Below, in pieces: positions 34,321-45,128 of a stretch of 64,000 nt of DNA. This DNA comes from Clostridium sp. HBUAS56010. Its GTDB lineage: Bacteria > Bacillota > Clostridia > Lachnospirales > Lachnospiraceae. Every line of letters starts with the position of its first letter. Within the stretch, counting starts at the first letter, position 1. A program made the position numbers and the translations under genes. The stretch lies in contig NZ_SULJ01000004.1 in assembly GCF_007115105.1 (NCBI RefSeq), positions 1 through 64,000 of the forward strand, in the 5' to 3' direction. The notes under the pieces are model-generated. The model saw only the letters and a list, made by a program, of their open reading frames with translations. It was not told the origin of the DNA and did no database searches.

Positions 34321-35711
34321 ATCAGAATATATTTTAGAACAAACAAAAATGCAAGAATATACATTAAAACACTGATCTTCTTTTCTTTTGCCTTTCCGGT
34401 TAACACATTGATTACTACATAGGAAATGGCTCCCATAGAAATGCCCTCAGAGATGCTGTACATAAAAGGCATGGCAATGATGGTGATATAAGCCGGAATT
34501 GCCTCTGTATAATCCTTAAAATCAATCTTAACAATAGAGGTAAGCATCAGGAAACCTACCACAATCAGAGCAGGTGCCGTTGCAAAAGAAGGAATTGCTA
34601 AAAAGATCGGTGATAAAAACAGGGACAATCCAAATAAAATAGCGGCAACCACTGCTGTAAGTCCGGTTCTTCCACCTTCTGCAACTCCCGCTGCACTCTC
34701 AACGAAAGCAGTGATTGTAGAAGTACCAAAGACAGCACCTACGGCTGTTGCAATGGCATCAGAGAGCAAAGACCCCTTAATCTGAGGAAGTTTCCCATCC
34801 TTATCCAGCAGGTTCGCCTTTGATGCAACACCGATAAGGGTTCCCAGGGTATCAAATAAATCAACAAATAAAAAGGCAAACATAACGACCAGGAAATCAA
34901 GGGAAAACGTTTTTGAGAAATCCATCTTCATAAAAGTAGGAGCCATGCTCTTAATTCCAAATCCAGTACTTAAGTCAGGAAATACACTGTGCATACCAAG
35001 TTCTGGATTAGGCTGATACAGCCCGGTCGCCTGGCAGACCATTCCCAAAATCCAGGTGATTAATATTCCCCAAAGCATATTGCCTTTAACATTTTTAACC
35101 ACAAGGATTGCTGTGATTAAAATTCCGATAATGGATAACAGCACCGTGATTCCTACTGTATGGAATGTTCCGTCAACCACCGATCCTTTAAAGGAATAAA
35201 ATGTTACAAGAGTGGAACCATCTACAACAATTTTTGCATTCTGTAAACCTATAAATGCAATAAACAAACCAATTCCAACGGAAACCGCATGTTTTAGGTT
35301 CATGGGAATCGCATTAAAGATGCCCTCCCGCACGCTGGTCAGAGAAAGAATAATAAAGAGAACTCCCTCAATAAATACGGCTGCTAATGCCATCTGCCAG
35401 GTATAACCCATATTTAATACAACCGTGTATGCAAAAAACGCATTCAGTCCCATACCTGGAGCCAGAACAATGGGATAATTGGCAAGCCATGCCATTAAAA
35501 GCGTTCCAATTAAAGATGCAAGTGCGGTTGCAGTAAATACAGACCCGCTGTCCATGCCTGTCGCGCCTAATACGCTGGGGTTTACCGCCAGAATATAAGC
35601 AGTCGTCATAAATGTAGTAACTCCGGCTACGATCTCCGTCTTAACATCTGTCCGGTTCTTTGATAAGTGAAATGTTCGATCTAAGAAACTTCCACCTTCT
35701 TTTATTGCCAT
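34317..35711 (-). CDS. pbuG: NCS2/AzgA-type hypoxanthine/guanine permease
   Basis: Start at 35711 with AGGAGG upstream; the frame is open further, to 35792, inside the preceding gene. 464 residues, twelve or more membrane segments. Signature stretches: VKTEIVAGVTTFMTTAYILA, N-P-S-V-L-G-A-T-G-M-D, LAPGMGLNAFFAYTVV, F-V-D-L-F-D-T-L-G-T-L and TVGTSTITAFVESAAGVAEG-like. This is the AzgA (PbuG/PbuO) pattern. It is co-transcribed with the guanine deaminase behind a guanine riboswitch, which supports guanine/hypoxanthine uptake. The gene symbol is by family. Confidence 0.85.
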   Translation of the reverse strand: MAIKEGGSFLDRTFHLSKNRTDVKTEIVAGVTTFMTTAYILAVNPSVLGATGMDSGSVFTATALASLIGTLLMAWLANYPIVLAPGMGLNAFFAYTVVLNMGYTWQMALAAVFIEGVLFIILSLTSVREGIFNAIPMNLKHAVSVGIGLFIAFIGLQNAKIVVDGSTLVTFYSFKGSVVDGTFHTVGITVLLSIIGILITAILVVKNVKGNMLWGILITWILGMVCQATGLYQPNPELGMHSVFPDLSTGFGIKSMAPTFMKMDFSKTFSLDFLVVMFAFLFVDLFDTLGTLIGVASKANLLDKDGKLPQIKGSLLSDAIATAVGAVFGTSTITAFVESAAGVAEGGRTGLTAVVAAILFGLSLFLSPIFLAIPSFATAPALIVVGFLMLTSIVKIDFKDYTEAIPAYITIIAMPFMYSISEGISMGAISYVVINVLTGKAKEKKISVLMYILAFLFVLKYILI

Positions 35712-35742
35712 ACTGATACCTCCTGACAGCCGGACTTTCCCT

Positions 35743-37022
35743 TTAAAAAATCCGGCTTCCTTCTGTAAATTTTCCTTTGATATTCCTGTCATCCGACAGG
35801 TAAATAAAACGCTCCAGCCGCTCCTCTAAGGAAAGAGGCTGGGGATGAGGCAAACTGCTGTCATCAAGAATCAGAGCATCAAATTCATACCCCTTTAAAA
35901 AACTTCCAACATTTCCAAAGAAAGCCCCGCCACCTAAAGTACCCATATAAAATGCTTCTTTAACCGTAACCGGTTTCAGGCTTTCATCCAAAAGGCACCA
36001 TCTTAATTTTGATACGGCTATGGCATCTGTCATTGCCCGGAATATGGACTCTCCGCTTCCTCCTGCAACATCAGTTCCAAGTCCGATCTTCATCTTCCGG
36101 TCCAAATAGGTTCTGACAGGAGCGATACCGGAGGATAAATTGGTATTGGACTGAGGACAGTGAGCAATAAAGACGCCCTGTTCTTTCATCATATGAATCT
36201 CTTCTTCTGTTGAGTAGACGCAGTGCGCCATAACCGTCCTGGCAGACTTCCCAAAAAGTCCAAACTGATTATAGGCGTCCCCATAAAAGCGGGAATCTGG
36301 ACAAAGTTCTTTCACCCATGCGATCTCACTTTTATTCTCCGAGAGATGGGACTGGACCGGGAGCTGGTATTCTTTCTGAATGCCGGAAAGCCTCTCCATC
36401 AATTCATCCGTACAAGTGGGAATAAACCTGGGAGTCAGAATGGGAACAACATTCCTGTACTTTGCTTTTATCCCTTCCAGCCATAATCTGGTCTCTTGTT
36501 CAGACTCTTCTGCACTTTTTTCGCAATAGTAATTAGGAGAATTCCGGTCCATATTCACTTTTCCAACCATGGTCTTTAAGCCAGTCTCTTCCATATAATC
36601 CATCAGAACTTTTGTTGCCGGTCTGTGAATGGTGGCAAAAACACATGCCCTCGTAGTTCCGCTTCTCTTCATGGTTTCAGCAAATATCCCATATGCTTTT
36701 TTGCATAAGAAATCTCATGATATTTTGCCTCCTCTGGAAATGTATTGGTATTCAGCCAATCCAAAAGTTCCAGATCCATATTAAGTCCACGGAATGCGAA
36801 CTGTGGCGCATGAATATGAAGATCAACCAGACCTGGAATAATCAGATTATCCCCGCAGTCTATAAGAGGAAAGCCCAAAAACTGCTCCGGCAGTTTCTGA
36901 AATACCCCCTCTGATTTTCCTTCTCTGCATACCACATATCCCTGTTCCACAGTCCTCAGCCGATTCGCATCTTCGCTGTAGCATATATTTCCTTTTAAGA
37001 CAAAATCCCGATCACCAGTCAT
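35743..37022 (-). pseudogene. guaD: Guanine deaminase, split by a one-base frameshift in an A-tract
   Basis: The first frame (from 37022, AGGAGG upstream) has the amidohydrolase metal motif GLVDLHIHAPQFAFRG. It stops at 36669, after the A6 run near 36700. A second frame starts at 36672 and covers the rest: RSGTTRACVFATIHRPAT, VQSHLSEN, MAHCVYSTEEEI, FIAHCPQSN and IGLGTDVAGGSGESIFRA. Reading A7 instead of A6 gives A-K-K-A-Y-G-I-F-A-E-T-M-K-R-S-G-T-T, a continuous normal enzyme. All catalytic residues are kept, so it may be a recent mutation, slippage or a sequencing error. It turns guanine into xanthine. Confidence 0.85.
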
Positions 37023-37136
37023 AGAACCTCCTGTCATATACTATAAAATAAAATGCGGCAGTTCCCATTGCAGCTTCTCTTTTCTTCTGTGCAATAAAAA
37101 ACCACCGTTTCTTCTATCCTCTTTTGCGCACACACT

Positions 37137-37161
37137 GCAAAACACAGCCCTGGGGGCTGCG
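37137..37161 (-). terminator. Terminator hairpin of the riboswitch expression platform
   Basis: Minus strand cgcagccc-cca-gggctgtg forms an eight-pair stem followed by TTTTG. It lies between the guanine aptamer and the deaminase start. The T-run is short, so termination strength is uncertain. Confidence 0.55.
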
Positions 37162-37178
37162 TTATGGTACATGCGAAA

Positions 37179-37241
37179 ACTTATAGACAACTATTCCGGT
37201 AGCTGGTAGAAACACTCAACCAATTATGAGCATATATAAGT
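37179..37241 (-). ncRNA. Guanine (purine) riboswitch aptamer
   Basis: The P1 stem is acttata/tataagt. Between its arms come the conserved purine-riboswitch pieces: catAATTGG, gTGTTTCTACC, aCCGgAAT and tCTATAAG. The residue in the position that pairs with the ligand is C (gtCTAt), which predicts guanine or hypoxanthine rather than adenine. It controls guanine deaminase and the purine permease directly downstream. The match is strong. Confidence 0.92.
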
Positions 37242-37286
37242 TTCTTTGATCCTGATTCTTTTTCATTGTAAACCTCTGACAGGTCG

Positions 37287-37316
37287 ACTATACCATATTG
37301 GAAAACATTTTGTCAA
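37287..37316 (-). promoter_or_regulatory. Promoter of the riboswitch/guaD/pbuG transcript
   Basis: Minus strand TTGACA (37311-37316) and TATAGT (37287-37292) are separated by 18 bases and lie about 45 bases upstream of the aptamer. Confidence 0.75.
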
Positions 37317-37339
37317 TGGGCATGGCATGTCTGGACACT

Positions 37340-40300
37340 TCAGGACTTTACCACAATCTCTTTTTGAAGAGTTAAAGAATATATAATTCCCTGTTTTACC
37401 CTTTTTCCCGTCATCTGCTCCAGCGCACGGGCATAATAATCCATCTGCACCTGATAGCGGTCGACTAATACCTGTTCTTCCCCTTTTTTTATATGATCAG
37501 TCTTATAATCCACCAGAACAAGACCATCCTCCTCTTCCATATAAGCATCAATAATTCCCTGTATTAAAATCAGTTCCTCTGACTCTAAAAGATCCATCTC
37601 CCTTGCAGGAATTCCAATTACGAACTGCTGCTCTTTCTTTAATCTTCCTTCCTTCTGCGCACTGGAAAGGCGCCGTCCAAGAGGTGACTTTAAAAAATTC
37701 ATCAGCAGTTTCCTGGATATAGAAGACAGACTTTCTTCTTTCATCTTTTTTTCCTCACAGAACAGGTTAAGTGCCTTCTCCAGCTCCGTCTCTGTCTCAA
37801 CAGCAGCAAAGTCAAGAAGCTCCAGAACACGGTGATACGCAGTTCCCAAAGCAGCTCCACCCGATTTTCTGCTTGTTTCTTCTTCTCTTAAAAACTCAGG
37901 AATCGTAGGAAGAAAGTCACTTTCCAAGTCATCCACAAACTGCCCCTGTTTTTTCAGTTCCGATACTGAAAGCTTTGTATGAAGTCCGATATCCGACTGA
38001 TAGGGATACTGATATTCAAACGCTTCTTTCAGTTTCTTTTCATAACTTTCATCATAGACCTGTTCCGTATCCAGTGACAGAAGATAGTCTTTGGTCAGTT
38101 TCTTTGCAGCCTGACGCTCCACTTCCTTGCCAATGAGTTGGGAGAGCGAAAGCATACGGACTACCACACTGCCTGTATCCTGACCATTCTCCGATAAAAT
38201 TCCTGTTTGGGAATACTTACCGGAAAGACTCATTAAAAGCCAGTCCAGATAGGAATCTGCTGTGGACAGGATGGTAAAAGGAATTTGTCCCCCGGTTCTG
38301 AAAACTTCGGAAAAACGGTCCATTTTTTTATCCAGATAGCGGTCCAATCCAGTCATAATCAGTTTTTCTTTTGCTCTCGTCATGGCAACATAAAGAACAC
38401 GCAGTTCTTCTCCCATGGCAGACAGCTCCATCTTACGTTTGAGCACATGTTTTTTTAAGGTCGGAGCCTTTAAACGTCTTTCCAGATCAAGATGATCCGT
38501 ACCAATTCCCAGATCCGGATCAATGAGAATCTTTCCGTAAGCGTCCTGTTTATTAAATTTTTTCCCCATTCCAGCCAGGAATACAACAGGAAATTCCAGC
38601 CCTTTGCTTTTATGGATACTCATAATTCTCACGGTGTCCTCTTCTCCCGCAAGGGAAGCTTCTCCAAAATCCGTATCATACTTTTTCAGATTTTCAATAT
38701 AGCGGATGAAATGAAACAACCCCGTATAACTGGTCTTCTCATAAGCCGATGCTTTCTCAACCAGCATGGCAAGATTTGCCCTTCGCACTTCTCCTGCCGG
38801 CATCGCCGAGATATAATTATAATATCCGGTTCCCTCATACAGATCGTAAAGGAGCTCATGAATAGACAGATATGCTGCTTTCTCCCTATAAGACTGAAGC
38901 ATCACAAAAAAATCACGTAACTTCCCAGGAAGTTCCTGATAATCCGGGTCCTCCTGATCTTCATGCTCCCGTAAATACTGCATCCATGCTCCATATAGCC
39001 CTTTATCCTGCCCTTTTTTACTTTTTTTCTTAAAAAGAGCGGTTATATGAGCCATTTCTTCATCGGTAATTCCGGCAAGAGGGGATTTTAACACGGCTGC
39101 AAGAGGAATATCCTGCATGGGATTATCAATGATATTTAACATGGAAAGAACCACCTCTACCTCCACAGCCGTAAAATATCCGGTCTTTGTCTCAGCATAA
39201 GCAGGAATTCCCTCATTCATAAGGACATTTACAAAATCCTCAGCCCAGCCGCTCAAGCTTCTGAGCAGAATCACCACATCCCCATACCCGGCAATGCGGT
39301 AACCACCTGTTCCGTTTAAAGCTTTATCCCAGATAAGCAGTCCTGTCTCCGGCTGGATCAATTCTCTGATTTTTGCAGCGATTGCCTTTGCTTCCAGTTC
39401 CCGGCTTGTAAAATCACCGGCATCGTCATCCATCTCTTTTAAAGCATTTCCCTCTGCATGAATCATAAGAAGCTCTGACTTCTCCCCCGCCCGCCCTTCA
39501 CAAGGTGCATAGTCTGCCCCAGGATGGAGCGCTGTGTCTTTTGTATAGGAAATATTGCCCAGGTTCTTCGTCATAACCTGATAAAATACTTCATTGATGC
39601 TTTTTAATACTTCTTCCCGGCTTCGGAAATTCTGGTGGAGTTCAATCTTTTGATAATCTCCCTCTTCTTTCTTATAAGACTCGTATTTGTCAAGGAACAA
39701 CTGAGGTCTTGCCAGACGGAACTGATAGATGCTCTGTTTCACATCTCCAACCATGAATACATTCGGGGTTCCAAACCGCTCTCTGGAAATACTGTTGATC
39801 AAAGCTTCCTGAACGTCATTGCTGTCCTGATACTCATCCACCAGAATCTCTACAAACTGAGCACTCAGTTCATCAGCCGCATCCGATGGGATCCACTGAC
39901 CATCTTCTCTGGTCAAAAGAATTCCAAGAGCATAATGCTCCAGATCATTAAAATCCACCAGGTTCTTTTCCTTCTTTTTCTCCTGGTATCGTTGGGCAAA
40001 TTCTCCTGCCAGATCAAGAAGCATACTTACCGCTTCTTTCGTTCCTTCTAAATCCGCCAAGACCTCTTTTGGCGATTCAAAGCAGTAAAGCTCAGTCAGT
40101 TTTGTGATTGCCTTTTTCACCCGGTCTCTGATACCTGTTACAAAAGCTTTCTTCTCCGGATCAATGTCTTTACTGCGGATGGAGGCAAGACGGTCAAATG
40201 AGACTGCTTTTAATCTTTCATTGAGTTTTTCATAATCAGGTGCTGAAAAAAGCCCGTTTAGAAGGCGCAGATCGCTGGTGAGCATGGGCAAGTAAGCCAA

Positions 40301-41032
40301 CGGTCCATTCTCCTCTTCACACATTCCTGCAGCTTCTTCAATCTGAATTATAAATTCCGAAATCTGGAGTCTGGCATCATTCATGAGAAACTTCATCCAC
40401 TCCGTATCCATTAAATGCCCCATATCACTGGTTAAAAGTTCATCCCGGCACCGGGTCAGCCAGTCCGCTGGCCATGGATTGCTTTGGGAAAAGGTATAGA
40501 CCTGCATAATATAATCTTCAATTCCATGATCAGTCTTTCCGGTGGCATAAGTTTCTACAAATTGTTCAAATCTGTTTTCCCCTTTTTCATAGAAATCCTC
40601 CAGCATCTCCTTCATCACATCTGCTTTTAAGAGAATCAATTCCCCCTGGTCTGCTACCCGGAAAGCCGGATCAATATCCAGCTTGTCATAATGCTCCCGG
40701 ATCAGTCCCAGGCAAAAGCTGTCAATGGTGGTGATCTGTGCATAAGGAATCATAGCCGCCTGCATCTGAAGGTGGGGATTTTCCGGATCTTCAAGAAGTT
40801 TCTCATCTACCGCTTTCAGCACACGTTCCCGCATCTCATCAGCCGCTGCTTTTGTAAAAGTCATCACAAGAAGCTGGTCGATTCTCGCCGGTTCTTCTCC
40901 TTCTGTAATCATTCGGATAATCCGCTCCACCAAAACGGCTGTTTTTCCGCTTCCTGCCGCTGCAGAAACAAGCAGATTCCGGTTTCTGCTTTCAATGACC
41001 GCCTTTTGTTCATCCGTCCACTGAATCGCCAT
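37340..41032 (-). CDS. addA: AddA, ATP-dependent helicase/nuclease subunit A
   Basis: Start at 41032 with AGGAGG upstream (a longer frame to 41077 is less likely). 1230 residues, the usual size. UvrD-type helicase motifs: VSAAAGSGKTAVLVERI (Walker A), ILVDEYQDSN, MVGDVKQSIYQFR, V-R-I-M-S-I-H-K-S-K-G-L-E-F-P and ELRVLYVAMTRAKEKLI. The C-terminus has the RecB-like nuclease (GTAYHRVLELLDF, LVLVDYKTDHI). With AddB it processes double-strand breaks for RecA. It overlaps addB by 23 bases. Confidence 0.97.
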   Translation of the reverse strand: MAIQWTDEQKAVIESRNRNLLVSAAAGSGKTAVLVERIIRMITEGEEPARIDQLLVMTFTKAAADEMRERVLKAVDEKLLEDPENPHLQMQAAMIPYAQITTIDSFCLGLIREHYDKLDIDPAFRVADQGELILLKADVMKEMLEDFYEKGENRFEQFVETYATGKTDHGIEDYIMQVYTFSQSNPWPADWLTRCRDELLTSDMGHLMDTEWMKFLMNDARLQISEFIIQIEEAAGMCEEENGPLAYLPMLTSDLRLLNGLFSAPDYEKLNERLKAVSFDRLASIRSKDIDPEKKAFVTGIRDRVKKAITKLTELYCFESPKEVLADLEGTKEAVSMLLDLAGEFAQRYQEKKKEKNLVDFNDLEHYALGILLTREDGQWIPSDAADELSAQFVEILVDEYQDSNDVQEALINSISRERFGTPNVFMVGDVKQSIYQFRLARPQLFLDKYESYKKEEGDYQKIELHQNFRSREEVLKSINEVFYQVMTKNLGNISYTKDTALHPGADYAPCEGRAGEKSELLMIHAEGNALKEMDDDAGDFTSRELEAKAIAAKIRELIQPETGLLIWDKALNGTGGYRIAGYGDVVILLRSLSGWAEDFVNVLMNEGIPAYAETKTGYFTAVEVEVVLSMLNIIDNPMQDIPLAAVLKSPLAGITDEEMAHITALFKKKSKKGQDKGLYGAWMQYLREHEDQEDPDYQELPGKLRDFFVMLQSYREKAAYLSIHELLYDLYEGTGYYNYISAMPAGEVRRANLAMLVEKASAYEKTSYTGLFHFIRYIENLKKYDTDFGEASLAGEEDTVRIMSIHKSKGLEFPVVFLAGMGKKFNKQDAYGKILIDPDLGIGTDHLDLERRLKAPTLKKHVLKRKMELSAMGEELRVLYVAMTRAKEKLIMTGLDRYLDKKMDRFSEVFRTGGQIPFTILSTADSYLDWLLMSLSGKYSQTGILSENGQDTGSVVVRMLSLSQLIGKEVERQAAKKLTKDYLLSLDTEQVYDESYEKKLKEAFEYQYPYQSDIGLHTKLSVSELKKQGQFVDDLESDFLPTIPEFLREEETSRKSGGAALGTAYHRVLELLDFAAVETETELEKALNLFCEEKKMKEESLSSISRKLLMNFLKSPLGRRLSSAQKEGRLKKEQQFVIGIPAREMDLLESEELILIQGIIDAYMEEEDGLVLVDYKTDHIKKGEEQVLVDRYQVQMDYYARALEQMTGKRVKQGIIYSLTLQKEIVVKS

Positions 41033-44000
41033 GGTCTTTTGCCTCCTCTTCTCCCTCGATTTCCGTCCATACCTCATCTGATTTTAAGGATCTGAATTTA
41101 CGGAACCCATATCCTGTTGTCTTTAAATCAAACCCACAGACCGCATGATAAGGGCAGTAATCGCAGGCACTTCTGCTGCCTTGTTTATAAGGAGTGACAT
41201 CAATCACACCGTCTAAAATCTCTCTTCCTTCTGCCTTTAGCTTGTCCTTTACAAAATTTCTTAAGGCTGCAAACCGGTTTCCTCCTGCCACAGAAGAACG
41301 GTTCTCCTGAATGATTCCGTTTTTCATGGACACCGGAATCACATCCGATTCTTTTTCGATCTCATGGTCCAGATGGGATATCGCGTTGAAATCCGTATTT
41401 ACAAGCCCATTCATGCGGAGCTGCCTTAACATTCTCTGCTCAATCTCTTCCTGGGACATAGCCCCTTCCTTATCCACAATGGGATCACCGATATTATAAT
41501 AAAAGATTCCTGCTGGAACCACAGGCTTATCCGGATTCTTTCTCTCCTCCATTTCAAGGGCTGCATCCATATAAACGACTAGCTGGAGCTGCAGTCCATA
41601 ATAAAGAGACGTTAAATCAAAAGCAGTGGAACCTGATTTATAATCAATAATCTTAACATAGACCGCTTCCTCATCCTCACACAAATCCAGTCTGTCAATC
41701 CTTCCCCGCAGATGAATTGCCTCTTCTTTGGAAAGGGGAATCCGCATTGCCTTTAAATGATCCGATGCAGAAAACGAAACCTCAAACCCTACAGGAGTAA
41801 AATCTCCTTTTTTCAACTGTTCCGTCAATGCCCACATAGTCCGGTCTGTAATCCGCTCTACTTTTCCCGCCAGATAAGCATTTCTGGCAGAGCTTTTTAA
41901 AATGGTATTGCCGTACTCTTCTGTCACCTGGGATACACAGCCATGAACCAGCGCTTTCCGCTCTTCTTCCGTCAAACTCTTTAAGTCCCTGCCTTCTTCT
42001 TTGACCTGCTGAAAACATAAGTCAATGGAATCATGAAACAGATTGCCTATATCCATAGCGGCTAGCTGGTATTCCTGTCGTTCCACCAGTTCCAGACCAT
42101 AACTTAAAAAATGGGCATAGGCACAGGATGCATACTGCTCCATCCGGGTCACACTTCCACTAATGACAGATCCGTATAAAGCTTTTGCAGCCAGTTTACC
42201 AATTCCCTTTTTTTCATAGGCATAAAAGGCTGCCTCCAGAAGCTTCTTTCCCTCTGCTTGATACAGATCCGAAGTGAGAAAAGCCTTAAACAATTCTAAG
42301 AACTTCTCATCGCCTCCTGTAATCCGGTAATCCCGAAGCCCTTCCGAAAGGAAATCTCTGGCTTCCCGCATGGACAGAGGAACCCGGTCTTTTGATGGAA
42401 AAGTCTCTTTCAGTCCCGGGAAAAGTTTCTTTAATTCTCCGATTAATGTAGATGGACGCATACTCTTGCCTGCGCCATCCATTGCAGAATAGGAGAGAAT
42501 TAATTCCTGTTCTGGTTTCGTCAGTGCCAGATACAGATAAAATCGCTGACGAAGTCCTTCTTCCTTTGCTGTAGGTGCCAGTTCAATTGCCTGGGTTCCT
42601 AAAAATTCCCGTTCCCGATCTGTAAATAAGCTGCTTTTTTCTTTCTTCACCGGCACAATTCCGTCATTAACGCCGACAAAAAACAGAATCTTTACATGGT
42701 CAAGTCTTGTTCTGGTAATATCACCCACTACCACACGGTCAATAGAAGCAGGAATCAATCCAACCTTAATTTCCGTAAAACCGGCATCTAATATCTCCGC
42801 ATATTCTCTTCGGCTTACATGTTCCTCTCCCAAAAGCCCGGCAAGCCGGTCAAACAAATCCATAACCAGACCATAAACCTGACTGTATTCTTTTGAAAGA
42901 CTGAGTTCTCCCCTGCTTTTAAATTCCTTTTCAAACAAAAGCATCCGCTCTTCAATCTTCAGTTCCATAAGAAGGACGGTCACCGCCGCAGTCATGGTCT
43001 TTACTGTGGAATTTTCGTCACGAAATGCTTCTCTCAGGCGTTTTAAAGGCGCAAGGATCTGATCTTTAAATTCATTCATCTCCTCCAGGTTAAGCTCTTT
43101 TGCTCCCCGGTACCAGCCTTCCCATGTGCTGCTCCATCGCTTAAATCCACGGATGCCCATAGCAATCACGTAATTTTCCAGACGATCTGTTTTTTCCTTT
43201 TCCTCTTCTGTAGTCACCAGCCCGGTTCTTAAATACCGAAATACCGATTCATAAGAGAAATCCTTCTGTATCATCTCAAGTGCAGCCCGGATCAGCTCCA
43301 CCATAGGGTTTTTTAATATACTTTTTTTATCATCCAGAAAATACGGAATCTGATTCAGTTGAAACTGATGGGTGATTTCATTTCCATAAGTGCCAAGATC
43401 TCCGGTAATCACTGCCATATCCTTATACCGCAGCCCATGAAACCGGATTGCCTCTTCCATGGAGTGGATCAGAAAGGAAATCTCCTCAGAAGGGTTTAAT
43501 GCTTTGATAATCCGTATTCCCTCTGTATCACCGCAAGTCTTTTTTTTGTAACGGTACAGATTCTGTTCCAGAAAGTCAAGAGCCTTTCCCTTATGCTCTC
43601 CCAGCGACGTATAACGGACCGCAGGATGATCTGTTAACAGAATATCTTTATCTCTTGAAATTCCTGCTTCTTCTGCCAGATTGGTTACTCTGTAGATCAT
43701 CTGGCGGCTCATGTAAAAGAGTTCCTGCATTCCCAAAAAACGGTTCATATTCTCCGAAGGATCAATGGTAACCGTCACAATCACCTGTTTGCAATAACGC
43801 AGTAACAGACCCAATATCCGGTACTGAACAGGGGTAAATCCGGTATAACCATCCAGTGTAATCACACTTTCTTTCATAAGCCTGGACTGGGGAAGAACCC
43901 TGCAGAACACATCAAGAATCTCTTCGGTTGTAATAAATTTATCTGCAATATAGTCCTTAAATCCCTGGTACATCACAGAAATATCTGAAAGCTTCTGCCG

Positions 44001-44453
44001 GAGCATAGGACTTATGCTGTCTGGCAGATTGACAGACAGCATATCCGGTGTCACCCCATACTGATAGAGTTCTGAGAGCATGGATTTTAACTGGGAAATA
44101 AATCCGTTCTTTGATAAGTGCTCCTGATACAGCACCAGGTCCTTTTTCTTACCGGAAGCCACTTTTCTCAGTACCATGGACTTTCCCATATCATCAAGAA
44201 CCTGAGGGTTCTCGATAGAAAGCTCTTCAAAAACCCGGTAGGCAAGTCGGTTGAAGCTGACAATATCAATATTCATAACGCCGTGACTGGGGTGAAGGGA
44301 AACGATCTCCTTCTGGGTCTGCATCGTAAACTGTTCTGGAACAATCGCAATATAACGGGTATCCGGTTCTGTAATGGACTGGCGGATCAGCTCTTTATAA
44401 AGCCTGTAGGTCTTTCCAGAACCGGAACCGCCTAATATAAATTGAAGGGACAT
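41010..44453 (-). CDS. addB: AddB, ATP-dependent helicase/nuclease subunit B
   Basis: 1147 residues. The N-terminus has the Walker A LGGSGSGKTYRLYKELI. The C-terminus has the nuclease core (VYVKIIDYKSGSTAFDL) and the iron-sulphur staple S-A-C-D-Y-C-P-Y-H-A-V-C-G-F. Partner of AddA in the exonuclease/helicase of Firmicutes. First gene of the addBA operon; RBS is AAAGGAG. Confidence 0.96.
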   Translation of the reverse strand: MSLQFILGGSGSGKTYRLYKELIRQSITEPDTRYIAIVPEQFTMQTQKEIVSLHPSHGVMNIDIVSFNRLAYRVFEELSIENPQVLDDMGKSMVLRKVASGKKKDLVLYQEHLSKNGFISQLKSMLSELYQYGVTPDMLSVNLPDSISPMLRQKLSDISVMYQGFKDYIADKFITTEEILDVFCRVLPQSRLMKESVITLDGYTGFTPVQYRILGLLLRYCKQVIVTVTIDPSENMNRFLGMQELFYMSRQMIYRVTNLAEEAGISRDKDILLTDHPAVRYTSLGEHKGKALDFLEQNLYRYKKKTCGDTEGIRIIKALNPSEEISFLIHSMEEAIRFHGLRYKDMAVITGDLGTYGNEITHQFQLNQIPYFLDDKKSILKNPMVELIRAALEMIQKDFSYESVFRYLRTGLVTTEEEKEKTDRLENYVIAMGIRGFKRWSSTWEGWYRGAKELNLEEMNEFKDQILAPLKRLREAFRDENSTVKTMTAAVTVLLMELKIEERMLLFEKEFKSRGELSLSKEYSQVYGLVMDLFDRLAGLLGEEHVSRREYAEILDAGFTEIKVGLIPASIDRVVVGDITRTRLDHVKILFFVGVNDGIVPVKKEKSSLFTDREREFLGTQAIELAPTAKEEGLRQRFYLYLALTKPEQELILSYSAMDGAGKSMRPSTLIGELKKLFPGLKETFPSKDRVPLSMREARDFLSEGLRDYRITGGDEKFLELFKAFLTSDLYQAEGKKLLEAAFYAYEKKGIGKLAAKALYGSVISGSVTRMEQYASCAYAHFLSYGLELVERQEYQLAAMDIGNLFHDSIDLCFQQVKEEGRDLKSLTEEERKALVHGCVSQVTEEYGNTILKSSARNAYLAGKVERITDRTMWALTEQLKKGDFTPVGFEVSFSASDHLKAMRIPLSKEEAIHLRGRIDRLDLCEDEEAVYVKIIDYKSGSTAFDLTSLYYGLQLQLVVYMDAALEMEERKNPDKPVVPAGIFYYNIGDPIVDKEGAMSQEEIEQRMLRQLRMNGLVNTDFNAISHLDHEIEKESDVIPVSMKNGIIQENRSSVAGGNRFAALRNFVKDKLKAEGREILDGVIDVTPYKQGSRSACDYCPYHAVCGFDLKTTGYGFRKFRSLKSDEVWTEIEGEEEAKDHGDSVDG

Positions 44454-44610
44454 AGTCTCTTTGTCTCCTTTTTCCTTGCATTTTATGTAAATAAAACATC
44501 TGTTTGTTTACCATATTAACACAGATTGCCATCGACAACAATGAAATCTTAGGCATGAAATATCAATCTTTTTAATACACTATAACAAAACTGTACGGAG
44601 GGCTTTTTAT

Positions 44611-45051
44611 ATGAGCTCAAAAACAAAAATCGTCGTATTACGAATGAAAGAAATCATCTACACAGCAATCTTCGTCGGCCTTGGAATTCTCCTTATTACC
44701 TTGTTTTTAGTCATGTTCCGTCCAAAAAAGGATTCCGTTCCCACGTCAGGCGATGCCGTGCACTATGTTCCGGGTGTCTACACCTCTGCCATAACCCTGA
44801 ATAATCAGGATATTAATGTTTCGGTTACTGTGGATGCCGGCAAAATCACTTCTGTGAACCTGGTTTCCTTAAACGATGCCGTGACTACCATGTATCCGCT
44901 TATGCAGCCGACTATGAGTACGTTATCGGAACAGATTGTTAAAAATCAGTCCACGAAAAACATCTCCTACCCTTCCGAATCCCGTTACACTTCCGGCGTT
45001 CTTTTAAAGGCGGTGGACCAGGCACTTCAAAAAGCACAGAAAGCCAATTAG
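44611..45051 (+). CDS. Membrane-anchored FMN-binding-like protein
   Basis: 146 residues: one membrane helix (14-38), then YVPGVYTSAITLNNQDINVS, VTVDAGKITSVNLVSLN and a C-terminal YTSGVLLKAVDQALQKA. This follows the FMN-binding (PF04205-like) layout of small outer-face domains, but the Ser/Thr that attaches flavin in NqrC-like proteins is not certain. GGAGGG precedes the start. Stands alone between addB and a MATE exporter. Confidence 0.6.
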   Translation: MSSKTKIVVLRMKEIIYTAIFVGLGILLITLFLVMFRPKKDSVPTSGDAVHYVPGVYTSAITLNNQDINVSVTVDAGKITSVNLVSLNDAVTTMYPLMQPTMSTLSEQIVKNQSTKNISYPSESRYTSGVLLKAVDQALQKAQKAN

Positions 45052-45128
45052 CGGGGATTGTGTTTTTTCATTTAAGACTGTATAATGAAAAAACCAGATA
45101 CATAATTACATAAATGAGGAAAACAGAC

